This document shows, in pieces, positions 37,101-49,306 of a stretch of 64,000 nucleotides of DNA. This DNA is from Dysidea avara (lineage: Eukaryota > Porifera > Demospongiae > Dictyoceratida > Dysideidae), in contig NC_089280.1 in assembly GCF_963678975.1 (NCBI RefSeq), positions 19,397,863 to 19,461,862 on the forward strand. Direction: 5' to 3'. How positions within the stretch are numbered: position 1 is the first letter of the stretch; each line of letters starts with the position of its first letter. The notes under the pieces are model-generated. The model searched no databases. It was not told the DNA's origin and saw only the letters and a list, made by a program, of their open reading frames with translations. The position numbers and the translations under genes are program-made.

Positions 37101-37467
37101 AATCAGTTAATCACAAAAATATGTCCATACCTTTCACAGCTGGAAACTTATGCAACTCAGTGTGCATGACTGTTGGATAGTTTTAAATGTTTTGGATGTG
37201 TATAACAGTTCAGTAACATGGGATTCTGCAAACTACTTGTATATTTCAATCATGGTCATGCATAGAGTATCATTTCTGAAAGAGTGCTACACAAGTTTGA
37301 AGGATAATGTCTTTTTTTCATTCTAAGATTTGCTTCTTATTACACTTCAACAATCATGGACATATCCAGGATTCTATTAAGGTGGTTTCCAGATTTCAGG
37401 GGTCTAGTGAGTTACGTGTATAGATATAGGAGTCTGGGGGCCCAGTCCCCAACTGCTGACAGACATA
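34166..37467. other. Unit A interior, no gene recognised
   Basis: This stretch is colinear with 44449-48290 of unit B. Short open frames conserved in part between units, for example at 34294-34476 and 35877-36113, are disrupted by indels between the copies and do not look coding. A motif copy (TGCTCTACTAGAGTAGTGGG) lies at 34558 and in unit B at 44839. Confidence 0.5.
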
Positions 37468-38006
37468 TACATACCCTTCTTCAGGCTGTATACTCCAAAT
37501 GATATGCGTGCTGAAGCAGTCACTCCTGATTCAGTTACAACAATCGCACTGACCTATACTACTGTTGGTACAACTAATGATCATCTTTTCAAGTTACCGT
37601 TTGTATCAGCCAATGTGTTAGAGAATAATGCTGACATTGTGGCAGTCATTATACTATAGGATTAGAGAGTGCAGTGAGAAATATGGACAGTGATCCAAAG
37701 TTCTTTCTATCTGATGGACAGGATAGAATAGTTTTTAAAATAAATAAAGGAGTTCGAGATCATTGCCATGGAATACAGGCAATAATGGGAGATACATTAC
37801 ATCAAGCAGAACAATTCCTGGTGTTACCAACACTTCAACCATTCTACCGGAAGAATTCGTCATAATTATTAAGCCACATCGACATTGGGGATCATGCTTC
37901 ACTGCCATTATGTAATAGTGGCTTGATTTCTCCAATTGGGTACACCCGCTCTATCCTAACTATAGACACTGTCAACTATATTAAGGTGGATCTTCATAAG
38001 AACTGA
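37468..38006 (+). pseudogene. Decayed copy of the secreted protein gene, unit A
   Basis: Starts within exon 2 at YIPFFRLYTPNDMRAEA and can be followed through frameshifts (NADIVAVII, then SDPKFFLSDGQDRI, then TLQPFYRKNSS) to VNYIKVDLHKN and a TGA. Several stops and frameshifts break it. Compared with unit B a deletion of about 190 bp has removed exon 1, the intron and the first codons of exon 2. It is head-to-head with gene A, 4 kb away. Confidence 0.85.
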
Positions 38007-38288
38007 TGAACTTTTAGAGCAGTACTAGTTTTGAAAACCATGGACTAGAGCTTTGTTGTATATGCACACACCAGGCTATATAATTTATATATTTTGTTTG
38101 TTGTAAGACACAATTGCAATAGATTTCAGCAATATAATTATAATGATCAGTAAATGTATGTTTTACACAGTCAAGTCACAGCTTTATCATAACTTTACTT
38201 AATGAGATTACAATATAAAATGCTAACTATAAAAAGAATCAAATTGTTGAAACTATAGTGATACTGTATATACGTAGAAAGACCAGTT

Positions 38289-38351
38289 CTATTTCTCCTC
38301 ACTATGGTAAGCAATGATGATGGCACAAAGGACTGCAAAGACGAGTCTCAT
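38289..38351 (-). CDS. Short signal-peptide-like frame, unit A
   Basis: A 20-codon frame, MRLVFAVLCAIIIAYH plus four residues, has the make-up of a signal peptide. It is kept in unit B (49244-49306) with one conservative change (R to K). An A/GTGAGG donor inside it could make it the first exon of a minus-strand secreted-protein gene, but no downstream exon was found. It may be the relic of another family member. Confidence 0.3.
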   Translation of the reverse strand: MRLVFAVLCAIIIAYHSEEK

Positions 38352-39249
38352 TCAAATGCATGATAACAATTCTGCATATCGATCAACTCCAAGGTAGCTT
38401 GTCTGTCAGATGTTATAAACATCTCAATGACAAGACCTCACATTTAAGTGTCTCATCATCAAAAACAACAGGTACAAGAGAGGTCACAATAAAGAAAAAA
38501 GTTTGCATGTGAAGTACATGCATGTGTATTGTGTTTCTAATAAACTTAACACTTTAAGTGACCTTGAGGCTTGTATGAGACATTTGAGTTACAAACTGAC
38601 ATTGTCCTTCACTTACTGTATTAGAGTTTACAGAATAAGACTGCATATGTAGCATGTATCAAAATGCTCTCATAATGTTACTATGGAAATATTAACACAC
38701 ATGGGGATTATTTTGCTCTTCCCCAAGTGACACTAGAACCTGCTGTCAAGCAAAACTGCATGCCCATTGAGTCAGGAACCATAACTGTTGTCTTAATTTG
38801 TAAAGTACTGAACACCAGATAATGGCACATATCAAATGATGGCATGTTACATTTCAGCATGAACAAAGCTGCTGCATCATCACACTATAGTGATGCTATA
38901 CTGCTTATGTACTTCTGGTATATCCTGTCTTTGTATCTATATTAGTCTTACTATTAATTGGTGAATACTTTTTGTTACCACTCCAAGGATGCAGGTACAC
39001 TGTATAGGTTACTAGGTTACCATATTTCCATCATTCCATAGTCTTCCTCTCTAAGGTATAAACTAATAATTTATAATAGCAACATAAACAGAGGCTGTCC
39101 TTGGCTTCAAGTTTAAGGTTTATATGTTTATGAAAATGTAATAGGAAGGTATTTTCATGGTAAGGTCCCTTTCTATTTTCCATAGCTCATATAGCAAACT
39201 TTAGACAGACACTAATGCATTAATAGTACTACTAGTTAACAAAGGAACT

Positions 39250-39575
39250 TCATACTTATTCTTATTAGTACTTTACAGTGTCCAGCACTGAAGGTTTGAC
39301 AGCAACATGTACTGCAGCCTTTGGATTATCCTAACCTAACAGGAACTGGAGCCTTTTGTAATGATTACTTAACTTAACTAACAATAAGGTGAAACAGAAA
39401 AGGGCCAAAGAAAGGAAAAAAATCCCTCCTACCCCAGGATTCGAACTGCAGGCCACCCAATGTCTAGTCGAGCGCCACACTCAGTCTCCTCCAGGAGGGA
39501 TGGATTTTCTTCCTTTAAACCTAAGTATTTATTCTTACTAGTACTTTACAGTGTCCAGCACTGAAGGTTTGATAT
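39250..39575 (-). mobile_element. tRNA-Ser-derived SINE insertion present only in unit A
   Basis: Unit B lacks these 325 bases at the matching site (about 50162). On the minus strand, 39500-39423 contains TGAGTGTGGCGCTCGACTAG, then GCAGTTCGAATCC, aligning with box A, the AGA anticodon loop and box B of a tRNA-Ser, with complementary TCCCTCC and GGAGGGA ends. The tRNA-unrelated body follows. A 45-bp segment (TTTACAGTGTCCAGCACTGA core) occurs at both 39257-39301 and 39529-39573, so the insert may be a partial dimer. T-arm pairing is poor, so it is not a functional tRNA. Confidence 0.65.
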
Positions 39576-40479
39576 TACTAGCCACTAATTAAGTATTCCA
39601 GCTCTTTTGCAATCAAATTTAATTATGTGGCTGCACATTCATCAAAGATAAGAAAACATTTTGGCATCATCTTTATATTAGTACAATGAATCTGGAACAA
39701 CATTTATGGACAGGTGTAGATATTTCACTGATTATAATATGTAGGTAGTAGCTGTTACAGCTACCATATTTCATATAGTAGTAATTGTGAACTGCTAAAT
39801 GTAGTACATTAGATCTGGTGTAATATTGCCTACTCACATTGTACATGTTTTAAGTGTTATAGGTAGTTACTGTTAATAATATGCTCATTATGCATCCACA
39901 ACTAGTTCAGATATATTATATAATATGATTTGCATGGTAAGTATTATACATATAAAGCAGTAGGGCATTGTGAATGCAGTATCCAACTTATCATTAAGTA
40001 TCAATGTAGGCATACTATTGTATCCTCGTACATCAAGTTATTACTTTAAATTTATGGATTAGGAACTACAGATTCACTTAAACAGATTAACTGAAACCTG
40101 TATGTAAGAGCAACCCCAACTTGAAAATTTAATTTTCCCATGTAGCCACACAAAGGAAACATGTGACTTGTTGTTATGGGGTGAGTTACAGTGACTCGAC
40201 CACTTGTGCAGCTATCAACCACATAATTGTCATACAAATCAGCCTAGTGTATGCATATATATAATATTCACAAATATGCTTTTGACACACAGTATTGAGT
40301 CATCATGATTATTTACCATACAGTAATGTTTGCATGTACTGTATATGGTATACCCTTTCATGTTGTCAACCATTGTCAGCACTATATCTGACTGGATAGC
40401 AACTCTAATCTAAATGCATACAGTATATTCAACAGTGGTACATATAATTAATTTTGGTACATTGTACATTAAAAGTTAA

Positions 40480-41110
40480 GACAATTGTCTTATATACCAA
40501 CTCCTAATATAAACCTATTACTGAAAGTCAAGATGAACTGTTGCCAATGTTTTTCTTAAATAGAAAACATTGGGTGACTGTATATGTCTCATGGGAGGCT
40601 GTTCCAATCATTGACCACTCTTTGAGAAAAGCTATATTTCCTGGTGTTGAAATGACTATACTGTTTATATCCAATATTTCTTGTAGATGTACAGTTATTG
40701 ATGGCAAAGAAATTCTCAAAGGGACATCCACTTATGCCTCGAATTATCTTGGGGGTAACTTCGTGAATTTACGTATTCTCGTGTTTCTCCCTATAGAGTC
40801 CGCGATTGTTGTCAGAAAGAAGTTGCACACAACGCTTAGCTTGTTCCCCGTGCTTTTCTACGCTGATAGAATTGAAGACAAGTTAGAGAACAATTTGTAT
40901 GGATCGTTATCATGTCCATTCTACGTCTTCCATATAACAAACTTAGTAGATTAACGGTGCTCAACCTTTCACTATATGGGTCATTCTTGAGTTGCACAAC
41001 TGGTCGTGTTGCTCGTCTCTGTACCTGCTCTAACAGACGTATATCAACCAACTGGTAAGGGTTCCAAATCACTGAGGCATAGTATAGGTGAGGACGGATT
41101 AAATACAATG
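40480..41110 (-). mobile_element. LINE reverse-transcriptase fragment at the end of unit A
   Basis: From 41110 down the minus strand reads LYLIRPHLYYASVIWNPYQL, LLEQVQRRATR, YSERLSTVNLLSLLYGRRRM, and after an insertion SQRVVNDWNSLP, the usual CR1/L2 C-terminal order. Positions 40764-40909 hold about 145 bp that unit B lacks and that interrupts the LINE. The far side of the LINE (40933-41110) is not duplicated. Confidence 0.75.
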
Positions 41111-41300
41111 TTTGAAGCATGGTATAATTGATTGCACATCATTTGAGTATGACTATGATTGTCATTATGCATACATATAATATGGCCTGGTCTAGTATGG
41201 ATTTCACCACACTCTTACAATCTGTTCAAAATTATCATGCAAACGACTAAGTACGGTGGAACCTCAGTTATCCAAAATCTTGGAAACCTCCTGCAGTCGC
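41111..41300. other. Junction between duplication units
   Basis: About 190 bases of non-coding sequence separate the LINE from the start of unit B. They have no counterpart before unit A or after unit B. Confidence 0.5.
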
Positions 41301-42556
41301 TGCATGGTATGGATATCACTTCCTTTTGTAATTGCATACTCCAAAGCTGACCTGTGTCCAGCTTTGGAGCTTCTTTTGGTTGTCTTTCTTTACTGCAGAA
41401 AAGAGAAAGAGATCAAGGGCTGAATTTTTGTTTGCTATCTTTTCAATTCATATGCAATTATTTTAAAATTAATACTGTATGAAATTATCACATGAACTTT
41501 CTCCTACAGGTTGGCTTGTTTGTAGCTGAATTCTCTACAAGGTGACTTGTTTGTAGCTGAACTCTATACAGGATGAATTGTTTGTAGCTGAACCCATAGG
41601 TGGTGGAAAGGGGGGAGGGGCTAGAGGGCTGAAGCCCCCTCAGTCTGTTGAGGGGGGATTTAGCCCCCCCCTCCCCCTTCAGAATGATATCACGCTGAAA
41701 TTATCCTTCAGAAAAAAATGAATAACAAGCTGCCTACCCTCATTGGTTTAGGTTAACTTTTCTGATCTGAAGCATATTATAGTTAACAATAAGTCCAAAC
41801 AAAGAGAGGACTTGTGCAGTAAGTAGGCAGGCAGATGTACTAGTGTGTGCCTGTGTGGAGTATATATGTACACTCAGCTTGTGTATATAGCATACTCCAT
41901 GCATGCAGGGGGGCTGGAGGCATGCTCCCTCAGGAATTTTAGTGAATAAAAAGTGAAGCATACTGATTTACTGTGGTTTGATCAGATACATACTGTATGC
42001 ATTGTGTAGGTTTGCACCAAATATGTCAGCATAATTTAGGACAAATTTTAAGATTTTTAATTAAAGTGTGCAATACATGCACCAAAAATAAGCAAACAAT
42101 GGACACATTATTAACTGTCCACATATCACATTGAACAGATGTAATGTGTTTGTTGACATCATTCAAGTGTTACAGAAATAAGATACTCTTAGTAACTATA
42201 ATAGCATTCGCTTATTCTAAAACACTATATAGTGAGAACATGCTGATATACCTAATAAGACAATCAGCTCTTTGTGATTTGGAAAGTGTTTTGAGCACAA
42301 TTGGCTCAAGCCTAGCATTTTGCTGTGCAAAAAGAGTCTATAGAATTTAAAGTCGTCCATGCAGGGATTATCTGATAGGTGCTAACCATAGAGTTTATAG
42401 TAGTGAAGAGCAATATTTTCAAGTTACTAGTTTAGCCATCTACACTGTATTATTGCAGCCAAATATATAATACCCATACAGTGTGTGTATGCTGATATGT
42501 ATGAGGCTGCCTGTAGGTGTATGCATGCAACTATGTAATGAATTTTGTGTGTAGTA

Positions 42557-42765
42557 CCATATAGCCTAAATATTTCGAGGGGCAAATATTTCGAGGTTGT
42601 GAGCAATGTTGCTAAAAATAAAATTTTTGAGGATTTTCAAACACTTCCACAATGTATTAGACTATATGAAGGTCTAAATATTTCTAGGCTAAAATTTTCA
42701 CTGATAACCCCCAAAACCGTGAAATCAGCAAAAATTTTCCTCCTCGAAATATTTTGGCTATACGG
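42557..42765. mobile_element. TA-flanked MITE present only in unit B
   Basis: The 209-bp element starts CCATATAGCCTAAATATTTC and ends with its near-perfect reverse complement (CTCGAAATATTTTGGCTATA then CGG). TA flanks each side, and unit A has a single TA at the matching site (32493-32494). This is a clean insertion with an empty-site control, typical of Tc1/mariner-type MITEs. Confidence 0.9.
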
Positions 42766-43070
42766 TATAGTGTGTGTGTGGCTGTCTGTGTGCATATGAC
42801 AATGTACAGTACTCTATACACTATACAATGCCATGTGTGTGGATATTTGTACAGCTGATGATGTTCCAGTATTTCACTGTACATGGGTAGATTATGTGGT
42901 TGTTGTTTTACCGTACAGTAGTTAAGAATCAAACCAATGAAATTCAATCAATTTTTGTTTGCAAATAAAGTACAGAAACAAAATAGCCTAGTGTGTGTGC
43001 ATGTAATGATAACAAAAACAAAATAATCTTTAAGCCTAGTGCATGGTTATCAGTCTATCACTGGTAAAGT

Positions 43071-43694
43071 TCATAAGCTCTCATGAATATCCACTTTGAT
43101 ATAGTTGATGGTGTATTGCTCGTTGGTATTCTCCCTGTATACTTCAAGCCACAGACCTTGACAAGGTGAGATAGAGCTGGTGTACCCAATTGGAGAAATC
43201 AAACCACTATCAATAGCAGTGAAGCATGATCCCCAACGTCGACTTGGCTTAATACTTATGACAAATTCCTCTGGTAGAATGGTTGAAGTGTGAGTAACAC
43301 CAGAAAATGTGCGGCTTGATGTGAAGGTGTCTCCCATTGTTGCCTGTATTCCACGACAACGATCTCGAACTCCTTCCTCTCTCATTTCAAATCCTATTCC
43401 TCTACGTCCATCAGATAGAAAGAACTTTGGGTCACTGTCTCGATTCCTCACTCCACTTTCTAATCCTATAGTAATGACTGCCACAACATCAGCACTACTT
43501 TGCAGGATATTGGCTGGTACAAGTGGTAACTTGAAAAGGCGACCATTCGTTGTACCAGCAGTAGTGTAACGGAGTTCTGTTGTTGTAACTGAATCAGGAG
43601 TGACAGTGAAATCTGCTTCGGCACGTATATCATTTGGAGTGTACAGCCTGAAGAAGGGTATGTATGAAATCTTTGTTTCACTAGTCCTTATCAG
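43071..43694 (-). CDS. Secreted protein gene B, exon 2
   Basis: Same 207-codon exon as in gene A. Six bases differ, of which one changes an amino acid (KPRRRW to KPSRRW); five are synonymous. Splice sites and stop are identical, so the product is a 227-residue secreted protein of the same unknown family. Confidence 0.85.
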   Translation of the reverse strand: MIRTSETKISYIPFFRLYTPNDIRAEADFTVTPDSVTTTELRYTTAGTTNGRLFKLPLVPANILQSSADVVAVITIGLESGVRNRDSDPKFFLSDGRRGIGFEMREEGVRDRCRGIQATMGDTFTSSRTFSGVTHTSTILPEEFVISIKPSRRWGSCFTAIDSGLISPIGYTSSISPCQGLWLEVYRENTNEQYTINYIKVDIHESL

Positions 43695-43752
43695 CTGAAA
43701 GGAAGATTATATATTTATCTACATAACTCTATGCATCAGGTTGGCTCCTTAC

Positions 43753-43812
43753 CTCAGACTGAGCTTGAAGGAAAGAGCACACTATTAGCATGGTCACTAT
43801 CATCATCTTCAT
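43753..43812 (-). CDS. Secreted protein gene B, exon 1 (signal peptide)
   Basis: Identical to exon 1 of gene A, from ATG 43812 to the GAG/GTAAGG donor. The intron 43695-43752 is also identical to that of gene A. Confidence 0.85.
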
Positions 43813-43865
43813 TGTTTCTCTTGAATCACTAAGAAATGCTGTGTGAGTCTACTAGATGTAACTCT

Positions 43866-43875
43866 GTCTTTTATA
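43866..43875 (-). promoter_or_regulatory. TATA box of gene B
   Basis: TATAAAAGAC on the minus strand, at the same distance from the ATG as in gene A. Confidence 0.6.
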
Positions 43876-44201
43876 CTCCACATTGTGTTGTAAACAGGAT
43901 GATGAACATCCTGAATCTTTATACCCAAGCTCATGGGTGGTTCCAGACACTTCAGTAACTGGTTTCCAACTCCCCTGAATGCAACTTTTATCACGTGAAG
44001 CATACTAATAGCAAACCTCTACATACTGTAGAAAAATTACAGTGATATTGTAAGCTGAATACAAATATAAAGTGTAAGAGGAACTGCAAAATGATATGTA
44101 TATGGAGTGTATTTCAGAAAGGTCTGGGGGTGGACCCTAAAGACATTGTAAGATTAGATCACAGCTCATTATATGTTCAGTAGAGACATGGAAGATCATA
44201 C

Positions 44202-44448
44202 TGTGACCAAATTTGTGAAAGGGGGTCTTCCACACACATCCAATTTATTAACTTTGATGATTCATAACTTCAGGTTGGAAAATGCTAACAACATGAAATT
44301 TAGTCAGCAGTGAGCAAAAATATAGTTTAAAATGGTGGAGAAATTTTAAGCTTGTATACATGACTGTTTACTGAAATTTAAGTTACGGTCCTTCAAGTTC
44401 ATAAAATTGGATGCATGTGGAAGACACCTTTTCACAAATTCGGTCACC
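44202..44448. mobile_element. MITE with long inverted termini (unit B copy)
   Basis: Orthologous to 33916-34165. The right end here (GAATTCGGTCACC region reversed) is closer to the left terminus than in unit A, supporting TGTGACC as the true end. Confidence 0.65.
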
Positions 44449-47400
44449 TATAGTACTAGCTAGCTATATAATGCAGCTATTCCCACAATCTATAAGAAAA
44501 GCCAAATCCCTATACAATTTAACATGTACATGTTGGTGAATGAAGATGAATTCCAAAACGATTTTGCAAATAAAAGTGAAGATGTCCACATGTGATCAAC
44601 AAGCAATCTACTGTAGATCAGTGGAAGTATGTCAACCTCATCCTTATCTTCTCACAGTTAGGATGAAGAAATACTTCATCATGAATAAAGCATTGAGTTT
44701 GCTGCTATTTTTAGTGAGTTTCCTGCAAATACTGCCAGTTGTACCAACCAATTTTTGCAGATTCAAATGACTTCAATTGCTTGAATGTAGTGAATATTGT
44801 AATAGTATACCATAATGGCAACCAAATGTTCTGGTAATTATTGCTCTACTAGAGTAGTGGGATGCATGATTCAAAAGACAGTTGTTTTACATAACCTCAG
44901 AAATACCCTTAGATCTGCCCTAGAGCTAGGAATAACAAACAATGAAACCAATCAAAAGTCTTAAAAATTATTGGGACGTGTGATCATGATTTAGTTGTGG
45001 GTTAACAATTTCTCCATTACAGAAACTAATTCTTTGTATGAGGACTAATCATGACATTTTGTTCCATGTTGTTTGACACTGAATTATGTATCAGTTGCTT
45101 CGATGGACTACATCAAACCCTTACCCTTAGACAGTATAGCTAACAGTTAGTTGGTAACTGTACAAGTTGTCAAGTCATGCCACCTCCCAAGCCAAATGTG
45201 TCCTTTGCAATATATGGTATATGAGAAAATCATATTATCAATGAGAGCGGAACTTTTAGTTACAAATCCTTAAAATACTGCTTTGACAAAGGCTAATAAT
45301 GAAAACACTGCACTCAAGGGGTACTGCATAAGAAGCTATAGTACTATTAGCTAAAGTTACCGGTAAAAATTATCTAATCAGAAACAGCCAACCTGAGGGT
45401 GGTAATGACAATGTAATACTTGACAATTAAATGAACATGTGTGATGATATCATCCGGAGTATCTGAGTGCTGGGAATATGAAAAAATGACAACACTTGCA
45501 TGGAGTAATAATATAATTAATTGACATGTTACATGGAGTTTAACTAGTTAAACTAGGTTAATGTTGCAGTCAAGCATGCATGAGTGTATTATGATAGTGA
45601 CTAACCCGAAGCTCCGCCAGACTAGGGGGAAGATTAGGCAGGCACACACATGAGAAGGGTTGGCAATAATTGGAGAATAACATTGCGCATGCATTACAAG
45701 AAAAAGGAGCTTGGAGAGGTGTTAGAATGCATGGTGCTACATGGCATAATAAGAATAACCCTACAAACATGTCACATATACTGTACTCGTAGCATGAAAT
45801 AAATGCCATTTTACTGTATTGAGTTCGTCAATTATAAGGATTATTTTATTCATTCAAGTTAAAATCAACATGGACCAAATTGCATACATGCATATGTATA
45901 GTATGGATTATTCTAGTACAAACTTTTCAGCTGTATATTTACCCAATATACACTATAATATACGTACTGTATTGCTGTTGAACATAACAAATTAACTCAC
46001 CAGTTACCAGATGCTATAGTACACTGTACTGTGGAATGGATACCTTAGAACTAGCTATGGCATGCCTTGATTGTGTCCTGAATTTGAAGTCAGTTTATGT
46101 ACCAAGAGATACTTTGAAACTACACATAAGTGTCAACACGATCCATTGTTTGCATGATTCTTATTACACATAGCTGTTAATAACAGTTTGTAAATAGTCT
46201 TGTGCATTAGCACCTGTATGGGTATGTCCCTGCAATGAAGTTTGTATATTACAAAGGAACAAGCCACAAATGCAGTTATTAAAGCTAATAAACTGATCTA
46301 GCATTAGATGTGCACAGCTAATTACATGCTAAGCTATACTACATTAAAATACTTCTCATATATACATTATAATATAAAACATGCCACAATCATCTTCAGT
46401 TTACATGCTAATGTGTTCTTACATAACCATATATACAGCCTGTACATGATGACTGTGCCAAATGGTGAAACTCATCTCGTCCAGGCAGTTTGGATTGACT
46501 ATCAAGCACATACATATGTAATAAATACTATAATGTTATATATATATGCAATACACAAACCGTATCATTGCTTTTAGCCCTATATACATACTGTAGTATG
46601 AATCTATTTTAGAGGGGAGGTAGAGCAGTCAGTATAGTACACTAGTGTACTCTCTCAACTGCAATGCTACTATCTCTGGTAACCAAATGACTTATATTGT
46701 TAAACAAATCATTGAATACATAAGTAACATAATCTTCAACACTTTAACTCCTTCCTTTTTGCTTACAAACTCAACAAACCATTTAATACACTTGCCTGTC
46801 TAACCTGTGTGGAGTAGGTTCCCATTACAAAATGTTTTAAAGAAAAAATGTAAACTGTATATATCTCACAAGAAACCTGCAAGTATAGGCCACAAGCCTG
46901 CATAAATGGTAGAGAGTGTGAACTTGATTATTGAATGCAGACAAGTCCAAGTGGCATCTTGAGACCCAAACAGCTTGAAATCACATACATGTGCATATGA
47001 TATATATGCAAGCACAAATATGCATATCTGTATACGTGGATGACCATTAAACATATATGGACTTTGCTGCTGATGTGTAATTCCAAAATTCTATTCACTG
47101 TAGTCATTCTCTATAATGTGTATTGTAGTGATTTGCAATGCTCTATACAAATTTTTAGACATGTATATATGAAAGTGGCAGGATCCACAACACTGAGTCT
47201 TCATTGTGTTTCTTGCTTTGATGAATATATGCATATCATGTGTACACATTGTAATGAGTTTCAGTTTCACAGCATAAAAAACAGCAACAAAAAAAACAGG
47301 GGAACATTTACTCATCTAGCAATGCATTTTAATGATTTTGTACTGTTTACACAAGTTTCAATTTATCTGGTCTTTGTATCTAGGTGTTTTTCTGTTGCTG

Positions 47401-48290
47401 CTCCATTTAAAGTAGCTACATAGCTATGTAGGTGGTTTTTAGGGTGAACAGGGTTTCCATCATTCTAAAGTACTAGTGTTTCTCTGTATAAGCTTTAATA
47501 ATTAACTAATTTAAACTAGCAGGATCAACAGAAATTACCGGAATATCCTTCATGTTAGGGTTTGTATGTTGTAAGTGTTTGAAAACCTACTAAGGAATGA
47601 AAAGACTTGTCAGATTCACTGCAACATTTTGCTACTACAGCTACAATGAATGCATAGCTAACTGCATAGACTTCTTTCCTGTAATATGTACTATAACACG
47701 TACATGATTGTCACTAAGGCACAAATAAGCACTAAAGCTAGAGAGAAAACTTTACTTTTATACCCTAGCCTATAGGTGTTCAGCCAGGACATATTGTTGA
47801 ATGTTTGAACAAGGAACAGCTTAACAGTCTGTGGCTGATACTGTTCTATTAATAAATAATTTTTATTACCAAGCAATTTATGTACCAGTGATATTACCAT
47901 TATTATGCACATCAAGAATAGTAAAACATAAATTTGGCTTTGCCTTTAGTAGTAAAATTATACATCATCAAGGGCCAACCACCGGTGGATTTTAAATGCC
48001 CAAGGTAAAACCACCTATTAAACATTTCAAAAGTATGTACAATGATCCAAAAGAGTAATTTCTAACTAATTACAGAAGTGTATCGGATAGTTTAAAATGT
48101 TTCGGGTGCTTACACTTCAATAATGAAGGGTATGTCAAGGATTCTTTAAGGTATTTTCCGGATTTCAGGGGTGTAGTGAGTCACATGTGTAGATGTAGAA
48201 GTCCGGGGTCCCAGCCCCCAGCTGCTGTCAAATTTTGAGCTTTAAAATCTACACATTTTCATGGATTTTATAACTATTTAAAAAAATAAT
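44449..48290. other. Unit B interior, no gene recognised
   Basis: Colinear with 34166-37467 of unit A with many small indels. Open frames up to 127 residues, for example 47040-47423, are not conserved in unit A. Confidence 0.5.
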
Positions 48291-48997
48291 ATGTTTGATT
48301 GTACTACTATTAGTTAGCTCTTTGCTTCAAGCTCATGCAGTCAGAGGTAAGACTGACATCATCATTCTAATATATATATACTCATGTAGGTTATTTACAC
48401 AAAATCATTTTTCCAGCTGATCAGGACCGGTCAAACAAAGACATCATACATACCCTTCTTCAGGCTATATACTCCAAATGATATACATGCTGGAGCAGAA
48501 TTTAACTGTCACTTCTGATTCAATTACAACAACCGCACTGACCTACACTACTGCTGGTACAAATGGTCATCTTTTCAAGTTACTGCTTGTACCAGCCAAT
48601 GTGTCAGAGAATAATGCTGACATTGTGGCAGTCATCACTATAGAATTAGAGAATACAGTGAGAAATGTAGACAGTGACCAAAATTCTTTCTATCCGATGG
48701 AGAGGATGGAATAGGATTTGAAATGAGAGAGCAAGGAGTTCGAGATTGTTGCCAAGGAATACACGTAACAATGGGAGGTATGTTTACATCAAGCAGAACA
48801 ATTCCTGGTGTTACCCACACTTCGACCATTCTACCAGAAGAATTTAATTTGTCATAAATATTAAGCCACATCGATGTTGGGGATCATGCTACACTGCTAT
48901 TAATAGTGGCTTGATTTCTCCAATTGAAGTACACAGGGAGGGTGGCAGTGAATGATACACCATCAACTATATCAAAGTGGATCTTCATAAGAACTGA
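48291..48997 (+). pseudogene. Decayed copy of the secreted protein gene, unit B
   Basis: Keeps the gene structure: a decayed exon 1 ending LQAHAV-like sequence at a GAG/GTAAGA donor (48345), a 71-bp intron ending TTTTTCCAG, and exon 2 from 48417 starting LIRTGQTKTSYIPFFRLYTP. Frameshifts and stops follow, but long blocks remain (FFLSDGEDGIGFEMREQGVR, then TIPGVTHTSTILPEEF) before TINYIKVDLHKN and a TGA. It is less decayed than the unit A copy. Confidence 0.85.
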
Positions 48998-49243
48998 TAA
49001 ACTTTTAGAGAAGTACTAGTTTTGATAACCATGGACTAGGATCAATGAGTTTTTTTGTCATTATTCTATACATACACCAAGGTAGGCTATATTTTTTGTT
49101 TGCTGTAAGACACAATTGCAATACATTTCAGTAATATAATAATGATCAGTAAAATTACTTTACTTAATGAGATTACAATATAAAACAATAAAAAGAATCA
49201 AATTGTTGAAACTATAGTGATACTGTATATAGAAAGACCAGTT

Positions 49244-49306
49244 CTATTTCTCCTCACTATGGTAAGCAATGATGATGGCACAAAGGACTGCAAAGACGAG
49301 TTTCAT
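49244..49306 (-). CDS. Short signal-peptide-like frame, unit B
   Basis: Counterpart of 38289-38351, one residue different. The same doubts apply. Confidence 0.3.
   Translation of the reverse strand: MKLVFAVLCAIIIAYHSEEK

Larger units (their letters stand above)
30984..40932 (+). repeat. Tandem segmental duplication, unit A (about 9.9 kb)
   Basis: Similarity to unit B starts at TGGTATGGATATCACTTCCT (30984 and 41301) and ends in a LINE fragment at CCATTCTACGTCTTCC (40932 and 51395). Order and orientation are conserved throughout. The unit contains an intact secreted-protein gene (minus), a decayed copy of it (plus) and several indels relative to unit B. Confidence 0.9.

Noticed and set aside
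39423-39500. Functional tRNA-Ser gene
   Set aside because: The anticodon and box sequences are recognisable but the T-arm does not pair and extra bases lie before the acceptor stem; a SINE head fits better.
47040-47423. 127-residue plus-strand open frame in unit B
   Set aside because: The matching part of unit A is interrupted, codon composition is AT-driven and no domain is visible.
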